From an uncultured Caldilineaceae bacterium (GTDB lineage Bacteria; Chloroflexota; Anaerolineae; Caldilineales; Caldilineaceae), in assembly GCA_951813625.1 (NCBI GenBank), contig CATOTS010000002.1, positions 62,001 to 126,000 on the forward strand: a stretch of DNA of 64,000 nucleotides, read 5' to 3'. This document shows, in pieces, positions 1 to 8,558 of this stretch. The translations under genes were made by a program, and so were the position numbers. Under the pieces are notes generated by a model. The model was not told where the DNA came from, made no database searches, and saw only the letters and a list, made by a program, of their open reading frames with translations. Position 1 is the stretch's first letter; each line of letters starts with the position of its first letter.

Positions 1-238
1 CTCATTGCTCTCTCGTTGCTTTTTGGACGGTCGGCCCTTCGGCCCTCCCTTGTGCGGGGGGACTCCCCCCGCAACGCCCCCCTCCAAAACCAGCGCTCAC
101 CGACAGTGCGGCGTATTCCCGGCAGTGCTGCCCGACCAACGCGGCGGCTGCCAACCGAATACACAATCAGATAATCTGAACGGCGGCGGGGATGGAAGAC
201 TGGTCGAGACAGATGCGTATGTGGCTTAGTAGTTACCA
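1..238 (+). repeat. MITE-like element, family 2, copy A (left end outside the window)
   Basis: About 225 bases (17-240) match 39590-39814 closely. The block holds a GC-rich core at 25-83 that contains a near-perfect palindrome: 10-base arms at 53-62 and 64-73 around a single C. A roughly 150-base tail follows and ends near a GGCTTAGTAGTTAC terminus. The complete copy at 39503-39810 has terminal inverted repeats and a flanking direct repeat, so this is read as the right-hand part of a second copy. It sits just past the 3' end of the minus-strand HD-domain gene. It has no coding capacity of its own; short reading frames through it look like by-products of GC content. Confidence 0.75.
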
Positions 239-245
239 TACATCC

Positions 246-833
246 TCATTCATCCATCTCAAGTTGGCCGGCCCGCTCCATCGCCGCCCAATAGGCGCGG
301 TCGGCGTCGTGGACAAGCGTGTTTTCCAGGCTGCGCTTGATGAACTCGCCTTCAGCCGAATGTGCGCCGGCTGTATGGGCCACGGCTTCCGGCAGCCCGA
401 CCGTGAGCGCCACGTGGACGCCGTAGACCGAGTGGCGGATCGATGGGAAACCGGAGGCGGCAACGTCGCCCTGCCAGCGCGCCTGATTTCGCGGGCTGAA
501 CTCGAACGGCTTGCCGACGTCGTGGCAGAGCGCGCAGGCCCACAGCAGGTCGCGATTGATGCCGATGTCGCCGTGGACCCGTTCCAGGCCGTCGGCGATA
601 CCGTGGGCGATGCGGGCGACGCCGCGCAGGTGCTCGGCCTGTGTCCCGTCCTTGAGCGCAGGTGAGTCCGGCACGCCGGACCCTCTGATCTGGTCGATGC
701 GCGTAAACTCGCTCTGAGACAGCGCAAAGGCCCAGGCCTCGATCACCTGGCCGCGCAGTTTCTCGTCCTTGATCTCGTTGACCTCGGGCAGGCTTTCGCA
801 TACGCCCTGACGCAGGTCGTCCATCGATGCCAT
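246..833 (-). CDS. HD-domain metal-dependent phosphohydrolase-like protein
   Basis: A 195-residue protein with an HD-superfamily layout: H68, the H104-D105 doublet in ALCHDVGKPFEF, further histidines at 134, 140, 153 and 158, and a late aspartate in LVHDADRAYW (D176). HD proteins are metal-dependent phosphohydrolases acting mostly on nucleotides or phosphoesters. The substrate here cannot be read from sequence. No signal peptide or membrane segment is visible, so it is probably cytoplasmic. It is the last gene of a long minus-strand series, 138 bases after iolD with a stem-loop between them, which hints at a link to polyol or sugar catabolism. The fold is fairly certain and the function is not. 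Confidence 0.8.
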   Translation of the reverse strand: MASMDDLRQGVCESLPEVNEIKDEKLRGQVIEAWAFALSQSEFTRIDQIRGSGVPDSPALKDGTQAEHLRGVARIAHGIADGLERVHGDIGINRDLLWACALCHDVGKPFEFSPRNQARWQGDVAASGFPSIRHSVYGVHVALTVGLPEAVAHTAGAHSAEGEFIKRSLENTLVHDADRAYWAAMERAGQLEMDE

Positions 834-865
834 TGTGACTATCTCCCGTCGCGTGAAGGGCGCCT

Positions 866-915
866 GCCTACAGCGCCTTCTGCCTGGATGTCGTCTTCCG
901 GAAGGGGCTGTAGGC
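866..915 (-). other. Stem-loop between iolD and the HD-domain gene
   Basis: 14-base arms at 866-879 and 902-915 pair with one mismatch around a 22-base loop. It lies downstream of iolD on the coding strand. No T-run follows, so it is not a classical intrinsic terminator; mRNA processing or partial termination is more likely. Confidence 0.45.
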
Positions 916-971
916 GGCGGCTCCTTGGATCATGTCGCCGGCGAGCGGCCGCCGGACTTCCTTTGTTCTTG

Positions 972-2867
972 CTAGTAGTGTACTCTCTGCAGTTTCTCGC
1001 GGTCCGCTTCGTATTCGCTGCGCAGCCCCTGCGTAACCTCTCTGTTGGTGACTTCGGCTGCCGCCACGTCCCACCACATCTCCGAAGGCGGGCCGTAGCG
1101 GTGTTTCTCGACCTCCATTACGATGGCGCAGCTACGCGTCTCGCCACGCGCTTCGTCGATCGCCTTTCGCAGTTCTTCCGGCGTGGTCACATGCCAGGCG
1201 CGGGCGCCCATGCTTTCAGCGTTTTTGACGAAGTCGATCGCCAGGTATTCTCCATCGAGCCGGTTCGTCTGCGGATCGCGTGCCCGGAACTCGTTGCCGA
1301 AGCTGATGCCGGCGCGGCCCATCTGCAGGCGGCGGATGATCTGGTAGCCGTGATTCTCCGCGACGATGACCGTTATCTTCTGGCCCTCCTGGACGGCGGT
1401 GACAATCTCGGTCGGGTTCATCAGGTAGGTGCCGTCGCCGACCAGGACGTAGACTTCGCCTTCCTTCTGCGCCATGCGCACGCCGATGCCGCCGGGGATT
1501 TCATAGCCCATGCAGGAGAAGCCGAACTCCAGATGACAGTGGCGCGGGCCGCTCGTATCCCAAAGCTGGTGCAGGTCTCCGGGCGGGCCGCCGGCCGCGG
1601 CGACGATCGTATCGCCTGGCTGCAGCGCCTGGTTGATGACGTTGATCGCGTGCAACTGGCTCATCGCCTCGCCGGGATGTTCGACGTACACTTCGGTGTC
1701 GAGCAGCTCCTGCCAGTCCGACTTTGCCACGCCGACCTCTTCCAGGTAGGCCGGGTTCGGCCTGATCTCGGCTGCGTTGGCCTCGCTGACAAAGGCCCGC
1801 AAAGCTTCGCGTGCGTCGGCGACGATCGGCAGGGCGCCCTGCTTATAGGCATCGTGCCCGGTTACGTTGATGTTTATGAATTTCACGTCGGGGTTGTTGA
1901 AGACCGACTGGGAACCTGTGCTGAAATCGGTGAGGCGCGTGCCCACGCCGATCACGAGGTCGGCCTGGCTCATCAGCTGGCCGGCCGACCCTGTGCCGGT
2001 CACGCCGTAGCCGCCCAATGCCATTGGCGATTCGCCCGCGATCGCCCCTTTTCCTCCCATCGTCTCGCCGACGGGGACACCGAAAGCCTCGGCAAAGGTC
2101 TGCAGCTCGACCTTGGCGTCCGAGTAGATGACGCCGCCGCCGGCGATGATGATCGGGTGGCTGGCCGCCTTGAGCAGGGCGACGGCTGCAGCGATGGAAT
2201 CCGGATGCGGGCGCCGCCGCTCCACGTGCCAGACGCGTTTGTCGAAGAAGTGGGCCGGATAGTCGCAGGCATGCGCCTGTACGTCCTGCGGCAGGGCGAT
2301 CGTCACCGCGCCGGTATCGGCCGGGTCGACGAGCACTCTCATCGCTTCCGGCAGCGCAGTCAACAACTGCTCCGGCCGCGAGATGCGATCAAAGAAGCGG
2401 CTGACAGGGCGGAAACAGTCGTTGACGCTGACGTCGGCGGAGATCGGATGCTCAAGCTGCTGCAGCACGGGCCCCTGGTAGCGGGTGACGTAGTAGTCGG
2501 ACGGGAGCAGCAGGACCGGCAGCCGGTTGAGCGTCGCCGTCGCCGCGCCGGTGACCATGTTGGTCGCGCCGGGCCCGATCGACGAGGTGCAGGCGAAGGT
2601 GGAAAGGCGCAGGCTGGCCTTGGCGAAACCGCTGGCGGTATGTACCATCGACTGCTCGTTGCAGGGCTGGAAGAAGGGCAGGTCCTGCCCGTACTCCTCA
2701 ATCGCCTGCCCGAGGCCGGCCACATTGCCGTGTCCGAAAATGCCGAAGATGCCCGGGATCAGACGCCGTTCTTGCCCGTCGCGCTCGCTGTATTGGGCCT
2801 GCAGATATTTGACCACCGCCTGGCCCATGGTGAGCCGGACCGTCCCTCGATGATTCCCGTTTGACAT
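972..2867 (-). CDS. iolD: 3D-(3,5/4)-trihydroxycyclohexane-1,2-dione hydrolase (IolD)
   Basis: A 631-residue thiamine-diphosphate enzyme. IolD opens the ring of trihydroxycyclohexanedione to give 5-deoxy-glucuronate in myo-inositol catabolism. The N-terminal ThDP pyrimidine-binding domain carries the expected catalytic Glu (E71 in PCNEQSMVH). A central Rossmann-like domain follows (IIIAGGGVIYSD near 240). The C-terminal ThDP/Mg domain shows GDGTYLMNPTEI (477-488) with N506 downstream. The start is supported by AAGGAG at 2875-2880, 7 bases before the ATG. Upstream in the same direction lie a Gfo/Idh/MocA dehydrogenase and an HpaI-type aldolase, both plausible inositol or sugar steps. iolB, iolC and iolE are not in the window, so the full pathway is not shown. 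Length and motifs fit IolD well. Confidence 0.92.
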   Translation of the reverse strand: MSNGNHRGTVRLTMGQAVVKYLQAQYSERDGQERRLIPGIFGIFGHGNVAGLGQAIEEYGQDLPFFQPCNEQSMVHTASGFAKASLRLSTFACTSSIGPGATNMVTGAATATLNRLPVLLLPSDYYVTRYQGPVLQQLEHPISADVSVNDCFRPVSRFFDRISRPEQLLTALPEAMRVLVDPADTGAVTIALPQDVQAHACDYPAHFFDKRVWHVERRRPHPDSIAAAVALLKAASHPIIIAGGGVIYSDAKVELQTFAEAFGVPVGETMGGKGAIAGESPMALGGYGVTGTGSAGQLMSQADLVIGVGTRLTDFSTGSQSVFNNPDVKFININVTGHDAYKQGALPIVADAREALRAFVSEANAAEIRPNPAYLEEVGVAKSDWQELLDTEVYVEHPGEAMSQLHAINVINQALQPGDTIVAAAGGPPGDLHQLWDTSGPRHCHLEFGFSCMGYEIPGGIGVRMAQKEGEVYVLVGDGTYLMNPTEIVTAVQEGQKITVIVAENHGYQIIRRLQMGRAGISFGNEFRARDPQTNRLDGEYLAIDFVKNAESMGARAWHVTTPEELRKAIDEARGETRSCAIVMEVEKHRYGPPSEMWWDVAAAEVTNREVTQGLRSEYEADREKLQRVHY

Positions 2868-2975
2868 GCTCTATCTCCTTGCGTGGGTATCGTGAATTTC
2901 AGAAAACCGAACGAATTCTGGCAAAATTTTTCTCCGGATGTTGCCCGGCGTCCGCAGCGCCGCAGGTCGGCCTGG

Positions 2976-3980
2976 CTACAGTGTGACCAGCTTTCCAGTT
3001 GCGGCCGACTCGTACAGCGCCAGCACCGTGCGCAGGATAGTCCGGCTCATATCGAAAGTCATCTTCGGCGCCGCGCCGTCGAGCAGGCAGGACTCCATCG
3101 TCTCGATCTCGGTCTGATAGGCGTCCTTGGCCGGCGTGACGATCGTCTCTTTGCGTCCGTCGCTGGTCGTAAGGAACATGGACTGGTCCTCGCCCTCGGT
3201 GCCGGGGCGGATCGAAGGATTGGGGATTACCAGGGTACCTCCGCTGCCAACGACTTCCAGGCCGTAGCGTTGGGCCGTTCTCATACCCCCCCAGATGTGG
3301 CCGATTACGCCGTTGCTGAAGCGCAGCTGGCCGCTCATGGCTACGTCGACGCCGGTTTCGCCGCTGATCTGGCAGCCCCACACCTCCACCGGCGCGCCCG
3401 CGCCGGCCAGCAGGATCGACTGGCTCACGGGGTAGATGCCGACATCCCACAGGCCGCCCCCGCCCAGCGCCGGATTCAGGCGAATGTTGTGCCGGTCCTC
3501 CGCAGGCAGGTAGAAGGCGTGGCAGCCGGTGATCAGCTGCAGGTCGCCGAGTCTGCCCGCGTCGATCAGGGCGCGCACGTTATTCATCTGCGGGTGGTGC
3601 AGGTAGGCCCAGGCTTCAAATACGGTTACATCGTTCTCCGCGGCCGCGGCCTCCATTGTGTCCAGCTCGTCCGTTGTGAGAACGATCGGTTTTTCGCAGA
3701 GGACATGCTTTCCGGCCGCCGCGGCCTTGACGGTCCACTCGCAGTGCAGCGAGTTGGGCAGCGGGTTGTAGATGACGTCAACGTCCGGGTCGGCCAGCAA
3801 CCCCTCGTAGTCGCCGTAGGCGCGCGGTATGCCCCATTCGTCGGCATAGCTCTGCGCTCTGTCGGCGGTGCGGCTGGCCACGGCCACCAGCTCGCTGCGG
3901 CCTGTCTGGCGCATCGGCCCGATCACCCAGTCGTTGATTGCCGCGGTGGAAAGGATGCCCCAGCGTAATTTGTCAGCCAT
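2976..3980 (-). CDS. Gfo/Idh/MocA family oxidoreductase
   Basis: A 334-residue NAD(P)-dependent dehydrogenase of the glucose-fructose oxidoreductase / inositol dehydrogenase family. The N-terminal Rossmann fold starts at KLRWGILSTAAINDWV, the family's E-K-P signature is in HVLCEKPIVL, and the C-terminal half is the usual beta-sheet substrate domain. The reading frame opens further upstream, but MADKLRWG at 3980 is preceded by GGGAGAAG at proper spacing and matches where the family begins. It lies 26 bases after the aldolase gene and 108 bases before iolD. That placement makes an inositol or sugar dehydrogenase role plausible; the exact substrate is not determinable. Confidence 0.88.
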   Translation of the reverse strand: MADKLRWGILSTAAINDWVIGPMRQTGRSELVAVASRTADRAQSYADEWGIPRAYGDYEGLLADPDVDVIYNPLPNSLHCEWTVKAAAAGKHVLCEKPIVLTTDELDTMEAAAAENDVTVFEAWAYLHHPQMNNVRALIDAGRLGDLQLITGCHAFYLPAEDRHNIRLNPALGGGGLWDVGIYPVSQSILLAGAGAPVEVWGCQISGETGVDVAMSGQLRFSNGVIGHIWGGMRTAQRYGLEVVGSGGTLVIPNPSIRPGTEGEDQSMFLTTSDGRKETIVTPAKDAYQTEIETMESCLLDGAAPKMTFDMSRTILRTVLALYESAATGKLVTL

Positions 3981-4006
3981 TTTCTTCTCCCGTCTTGTCT
4001 CTTTCC

Positions 4007-4762
4007 CTACCGTCCCAACTGTTTCAACGTGTCTTGCGCGCCGTTGAGCATCCATTCGGTGTCTTCGCCGGCGGTGATGAAGCGCCCGCCCTGCTCGAGC
4101 CAGAACCTGGTTTCGTCCAGATCAGAGGTCGAGATGCCGAAGGCCTTGCCGGCCTTGTCGCACGCCTCCACGACTTTCAGGATGGCGGCGCGGTGGGCCG
4201 CTTTGCCCTCGGCGGTGTTCAGGTCTACGCCCATCGAGATGCGCAGGTCGTTGGGTCCGATGTAGCAGCCGTCGACGCCCTCGACCGCCATGATCTCTTC
4301 ACAGCGTTCGACCGCCTGTTTGCTCTCGATCATCACCGCCAGGTAGACCTCGTCATCGCTCCAGCTCATGTAGTCGCCGCCGTGGATACCGACGCCGAAC
4401 GGTCCGCCGGAGCGGCCGCCGATGGGTGGGAAGCGCATGGCAAAGGCGGCGGCCTCGGCCTCTTCGACCGAGTTGACCATGGGGACGATGATGCCGAGCG
4501 CGCCGCGATCGAGCAGGCGCCCGATTGCGCCGAAATCGTTCTGCTCCACGCGCGCCATCGGCGTGGCGTTGCCCAGGGTGATACACCTGATCGCCTGCAT
4601 GATGGTGTCGTCGCTCCACGGCCCGTGCTGGGCGTCGATCATGAAGAAATCGAAGTCCATCTGCGAGAGGTATTCCGTGGCCAGGGGCGAACCCAGGCTG
4701 ATTTCAGCTCCGATCGCGGCCTTTCCCTCCGATATGCGCTGCTTTGCCTTGTTGATCGCCAT
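4007..4762 (-). CDS. HpcH/HpaI-type class II aldolase
   Basis: A 251-residue TIM-barrel aldolase of the HpcH/HpaI family, which cleaves 4-hydroxy-2-oxo acids to pyruvate plus an aldehyde using a divalent metal. Family residues are visible: the His of MIDAQHGPWSD, the Arg of PMARVEQND, the metal-binding Glu in VMIESKQAVE and the Asp of YIGPNDLRISMG. Length is normal. The start ATG follows AAAGGAG. It is followed closely by the Gfo/Idh/MocA gene and then iolD, so it may supply the aldol-cleavage step of a sugar-acid route. The substrate is not resolved. Confidence 0.9.
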   Translation of the reverse strand: MAINKAKQRISEGKAAIGAEISLGSPLATEYLSQMDFDFFMIDAQHGPWSDDTIMQAIRCITLGNATPMARVEQNDFGAIGRLLDRGALGIIVPMVNSVEEAEAAAFAMRFPPIGGRSGGPFGVGIHGGDYMSWSDDEVYLAVMIESKQAVERCEEIMAVEGVDGCYIGPNDLRISMGVDLNTAEGKAAHRAAILKVVEACDKAGKAFGISTSDLDETRFWLEQGGRFITAGEDTEWMLNGAQDTLKQLGR

Positions 4763-4980
4763 CTTGGTCTCCTTTATGAACGGGACTCTTACGCTGCAAA
4801 AAGCTTAGAGAGTAGGTGGGGATGCGAATCGAGGAGGTCCTGTCCGGCAGGTTGGACGGGGCCCGTCGCCAGCCAGTCCAGCGGCTGAACGGGAGGTTAC
4901 GACATTACAATAGCGAATTTCTCCCTACTTTGAAAATCCGGTTTTCGCGAGGCGGCCGAGAGCGGGCGGTTTTCCAGCGG

Positions 4981-5778
4981 TTACTTGAATCCAAGCGCCT
5001 TAATGTGCGCCACCAGGCCCTGGATGCGGGGGCTCTCGCTGTTGAGAAACTCCGGCGTGTAGAGCTCATTGGTCTGTGTGTGCTGCATCTTCTTGATGAA
5101 ACTGAGGTCTGATTCGTACCCGCTGCGCACAAAGGCCATGTGGGAGTCGGTCAGAAGTCTGGCGAAAAAGTTGAGGGTGAACATGCGCCGTCCCGTCCGT
5201 CCGCCGAAAGCGGCATGCCACAGATTCTGGTCAAAGAAAACCACATCGCCCGGCTCGGATTCCAAGGGAAAGGAGGGGAGTTCTACCCCGGAAACGCCGT
5301 AGGGCGTTGCCATTGCACTCTCGCGTTGCAGACTGAGCGGCTGCAGATCATCGTGCAGAGGAGGGCGATGCGAACCGGGGATGACGCGCAGGCAGCCGGT
5401 GTCTCTGGTCACTGGGTCAAGGTAGAAAGCCACCTTGATTCGGCCGTATTTGTGTTCGGAGCCGTCGGGGTGCCAAGCGGTGTCGCCGACGTAGAGGTTG
5501 CCGTCGGAGCCGTTCCAGATGAAACCCTCGCCCAACAGCTGTTCAACCGGGAGGAAGACGCGGTCGTCGTCGAGAAGCTGCGTCAGCAGGGGGCGTCTTT
5601 CGATGCAGCCCATCACGGCCTGGCGTTTCTCGCCGTCGAAGGGCCGGCCTTGGCGGTCCTCGTCGAGGACGTCGTCGAAATCGCGGCTGATGGCCTCCAT
5701 TTCATGCGGCGAGAAGGCCTGCCGCATGACGATGAAGCCGAAAGTCTCGAAGTGGGCTCTCTGCTCCACTGTCAACAT
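4981..5778 (-). CDS. Phytanoyl-CoA dioxygenase family protein (PhyH), canonical iron site
   Basis: A 265-residue Fe(II)/2-oxoglutarate oxygenase of the PhyH family. The iron motif H-x-D is intact in TAWHPDGSEH. The distal His is in FFDQNLWHAAFGG and a 2-oxoglutarate-binding Arg follows in GRRMFTLNF. VIPGSHRPP is the usual PhyH strand-turn. In bacteria this family hydroxylates or demethylates a wide range of small molecules, so substrate cannot be inferred. It sits between the GH4 glycosidase and the HpaI aldolase, all in the same direction. Confidence 0.88.
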   Translation of the reverse strand: MLTVEQRAHFETFGFIVMRQAFSPHEMEAISRDFDDVLDEDRQGRPFDGEKRQAVMGCIERRPLLTQLLDDDRVFLPVEQLLGEGFIWNGSDGNLYVGDTAWHPDGSEHKYGRIKVAFYLDPVTRDTGCLRVIPGSHRPPLHDDLQPLSLQRESAMATPYGVSGVELPSFPLESEPGDVVFFDQNLWHAAFGGRTGRRMFTLNFFARLLTDSHMAFVRSGYESDLSFIKKMQHTQTNELYTPEFLNSESPRIQGLVAHIKALGFK

Positions 5779-5893
5779 CGAAGGCTCCCGTGCAGGTTGA
5801 CTCCGCTGGCGGCCGTACAGACGCCTTTGCGGCCAGCGCAGCTTGCGCGGCCGCCCATACGGCGCGGTGCCCGCGCTGTCCCGTAGGGCCGGA

Positions 5894-7210
5894 TCAGGTG
5901 TACGCCCCGATCTGGTGCGTCAATTCGGTGAATATCTCTTCGGTCATGTCGTGAATTTGGTCCAGCGTGCAAACGGCTGCGGTTAGGGGATCAAGCGCGA
6001 TGGCCTGCTCGATGGCCTTGCGATCTCGCTCCATCGCCCCTTTTACGGTCAGTTCATCGCCCGCAAGCCGGTTGCGGTTGAGCGAGGCGCACTGGGGCGG
6101 CAGATCGCCGACGAAACAGGGATGCACGCCCATATTGTCCACCAGACAGGGCACCTCCACGCAGCATCCTTCAGGCAGATTGGTGATCAGCCCGGAGTTT
6201 ATCACGTTCCCGTTGAAGCGGTACGGCTCATTGGTCTCCATCGCGTTGATGATGCCAACCGAATACTCGTCGCTCTGCTCAATTTCGATAGTACCGTCGC
6301 CAAATGCCTCTTCCCGTAGGCGCTTGTCCTTCTCAGCGACCGAGTTCTTCCAGCGCGCCACGCTGCCCACGTGCTGCCCTACGGCTGTGCCCGGCCCGCG
6401 CTTGTTGCGGAAGCGCTCGACCATCTCGGGACTGCGGCGGAAATAGGGGACGTATTCGGAGTTGTGCGTGCTCGACTCGGTGAGAAAGTGGCCAAAGTAA
6501 CGCATCATCTCAAAGCGCACGATATCATGTTCGTAGGTTTCGGGATTCGACATCTTCTCGCGCACGAGCGGGTAGGCGTCCTCTCCGTTCCATTCGAAGC
6601 GCAGGAACCAGGCCTGATGGTTGATGCCCGCGACCCAGTGCCCCGTTTCTTCATACGGCGCGCCGATGTAACGGGCCAGCTGCATCGCCGTCCCCTGCAC
6701 ACTGTGACACATGCCGATGCTGCGGACCGGGGAGATGAGGTTGAGAATCCAGGGCAGGCTGGTCGTCGGATTGGAATAGTGGAGGAAGAGCGCCTGCGGG
6801 CAGACCTCCTCCATCGTCTTGATGATTTCGAGCAGCGGCGGCATATATTTGAGAGCCGTAAAGACGCCATTGGGGCCGGTCGTGCAGCCAACCGCCTGGT
6901 CGACACCATACTTCTTGGCGATCTCCAATGGTTCCTCTTTGGAGTCGACGCCCGGCGGGCGAATGATGGAGATCACATAGTCGGCTCCGTCCAGGGCCGG
7001 ACGCAGCTCCAGCGTCGACTCGATCGTGGTCGGAACGTCCAGCTGGCGGGCCATCTTCTGTGCCAGTGTCGTCATCACCTCCAACCGCTCGCGGTTGTTG
7101 TCCATCAGGGCCAGCGTGCCCCCGGCCAGGGCGGGCCGCGTCATAATGTCCATCAGGAACCCTTTGGCGAAGCCGCGGCTGCCGCCTCCAATCAGGCTGA
7201 TTTTGGCCAT
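5894..7210 (-). CDS. Glycoside hydrolase family 4 (alpha-galactosidase/alpha-glucosidase type)
   Basis: A 438-residue GH4 enzyme. GH4 members cleave glycosides by an NAD+- and Mn2+-dependent redox-elimination mechanism in the cytoplasm. Evidence: the N-terminal Rossmann motif ISLIGGGSRGFAKGF, the YSNPTTSLPW loop, the metal-ligand Cys in GMCHSVQGTA and the His in AGINHQAWFLRFEW. Length matches melA-type alpha-galactosidases, but the exact glycoside is uncertain because GH4 also includes alpha-glucosidases and glucuronidases. It lies downstream of a CUT1 sugar importer and a PhyH gene on the same strand, consistent with hydrolysis of an imported oligosaccharide. Confidence 0.92.
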   Translation of the reverse strand: MAKISLIGGGSRGFAKGFLMDIMTRPALAGGTLALMDNNRERLEVMTTLAQKMARQLDVPTTIESTLELRPALDGADYVISIIRPPGVDSKEEPLEIAKKYGVDQAVGCTTGPNGVFTALKYMPPLLEIIKTMEEVCPQALFLHYSNPTTSLPWILNLISPVRSIGMCHSVQGTAMQLARYIGAPYEETGHWVAGINHQAWFLRFEWNGEDAYPLVREKMSNPETYEHDIVRFEMMRYFGHFLTESSTHNSEYVPYFRRSPEMVERFRNKRGPGTAVGQHVGSVARWKNSVAEKDKRLREEAFGDGTIEIEQSDEYSVGIINAMETNEPYRFNGNVINSGLITNLPEGCCVEVPCLVDNMGVHPCFVGDLPPQCASLNRNRLAGDELTVKGAMERDRKAIEQAIALDPLTAAVCTLDQIHDMTEEIFTELTHQIGAYT

Positions 7211-7286
7211 GATTTCATCCTTTCCAGCAAATTGAGAGGCGATATCAGCCGGCTATCGACAGCTTCATACACGGGCGGCCGGCGGT

Positions 7287-8540
7287 CTAGACCGCACTTT
7301 GCCGATCGTTCCAGCTGGCAATTAACTCCGCGACTCCGAAATTGGCGGGCATTTCGTTGACGATATAGCGCGAAGGCTGGCCAGACCTGCTCCAGGAAAC
7401 GTGCTGTTCGGTGTCGGCCTGCAGCCTGGCGTCGAGCACGGCAAATCGCTGCCAGATCTGCTCGACCTCCTCCTGCGAGAAGCGTCCGGCCAGATTTTCA
7501 TCGAAATCGAGCATATCGCGGTGTACGACCATTTTGGCCCGCTCGGCACGGGGCAGGCGGCGCACCTCCGGCCGCGAGACGAGGCGCATTCGTTGCACCA
7601 CTTTCGAAAGCATGACCAGACAGACCATGCGGCCCTCTTCGCCGGGCCGCAGCGAGGCCAGCGCCTGCAGAAAGCTGTCCCCGTCCTTGTCCAGCATTGC
7701 CCGGAAGAGCGATTCCAGCAGGTCGCGCTGCTCGCTGAGCAGTTGCGCCATTCTTTTCAGCGTCTGCCGCGCCGCGGGGGAAAGACACTCGATGAAGCGC
7801 AGCTGCTGGTCCCAAACCGGCGAGAAGATATGGGCGTAGAGGGGCGGCGCGATCGAGGCATGGCCGCCGTGAATCGTGCGCCGCAAGCGGGTGCTGTAGT
7901 TGCTGCCCCAGTGCCAGATGAGATTTGTGTAGACGACGCCGTCTCCGGCATTGAGGGGAACAGGGATGCCGCCGGGCAGCGGCGCATGCGGGTTTGCGGC
8001 CATCTGGCGCTCTTCGGCCTCGGTATTGACGCGCAGATGGCTGCCGGGCACGACCCACAGCACATTGTCGTCGTAGAGCGGAATGTTCCACTGCACGTAG
8101 CCGGGCCCGTTATCGCGTAGATCGGAGGTCAGGCCTTCCACGGGCGCCTGGGTTTCGGGCTGAAAGTCGCGGTGCCAGCCGGTGCCGCCGGGATGGTCGC
8201 GCACCGGGCTGCACATCAGCATCATCTCGGTAATCGCCAGTTCAGGCGCGCGGATAAGCTGGCGGGCGACGCCCAGCGTGTTCTCGTGCAGCCACAGTTC
8301 AACGGCATTGGCGGTCGCTTTATCCACCAGCGCCTCCACGTGCGAAAGCCGCGGCTGCTGGTGGGTCTCCCACACGCCGCCCGGCGGGTCGTCCGGCTGG
8401 CGCTCGCGCGCCCAGACCGCCTTTTGCCGCTCGACCAGGACCTCGTAGCTTTCGCGAATCGCGTCCAATTGTTCGGGCGGGATCACGTTGCGAAGGACCA
8501 GGAATCCTTGTTCCATGAACTGCGCTTTATCGACAAGCAT
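7287..8540 (-). CDS. Phytanoyl-CoA dioxygenase family protein with long C-terminal extension
   Basis: A 417-residue PhyH-family Fe(II)/2-oxoglutarate oxygenase. H-x-D is visible in GTGWHRDFQPE, the distal His in NLIWHWGSNYS and an Arg at TRLRRTIHGG. The core ends near residue 250. About 160 residues follow that look helical and charged (for example RLPRAERAKMVVHRDMLDF), longer than typical family members; the role of this extension is unknown. It is 19 bases downstream of the MalG permease gene and upstream of GH4, so it is probably part of the same transcript. Confidence 0.86.
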   Translation of the reverse strand: MLVDKAQFMEQGFLVLRNVIPPEQLDAIRESYEVLVERQKAVWARERQPDDPPGGVWETHQQPRLSHVEALVDKATANAVELWLHENTLGVARQLIRAPELAITEMMLMCSPVRDHPGGTGWHRDFQPETQAPVEGLTSDLRDNGPGYVQWNIPLYDDNVLWVVPGSHLRVNTEAEERQMAANPHAPLPGGIPVPLNAGDGVVYTNLIWHWGSNYSTRLRRTIHGGHASIAPPLYAHIFSPVWDQQLRFIECLSPAARQTLKRMAQLLSEQRDLLESLFRAMLDKDGDSFLQALASLRPGEEGRMVCLVMLSKVVQRMRLVSRPEVRRLPRAERAKMVVHRDMLDFDENLAGRFSQEEVEQIWQRFAVLDARLQADTEQHVSWSRSGQPSRYIVNEMPANFGVAELIASWNDRQSAV

Positions 8541-8558
8541 GATGCAGGTGACTCCTAT

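Noticed and set aside
888..2864. Long plus-strand reading frame opposite iolD
   Set aside because: It mirrors iolD exactly and is composed of Arg/Gly/Asp/Ala-rich sequence typical of the antisense of a GC-rich gene. IolD has clear domains and a ribosome-binding site.
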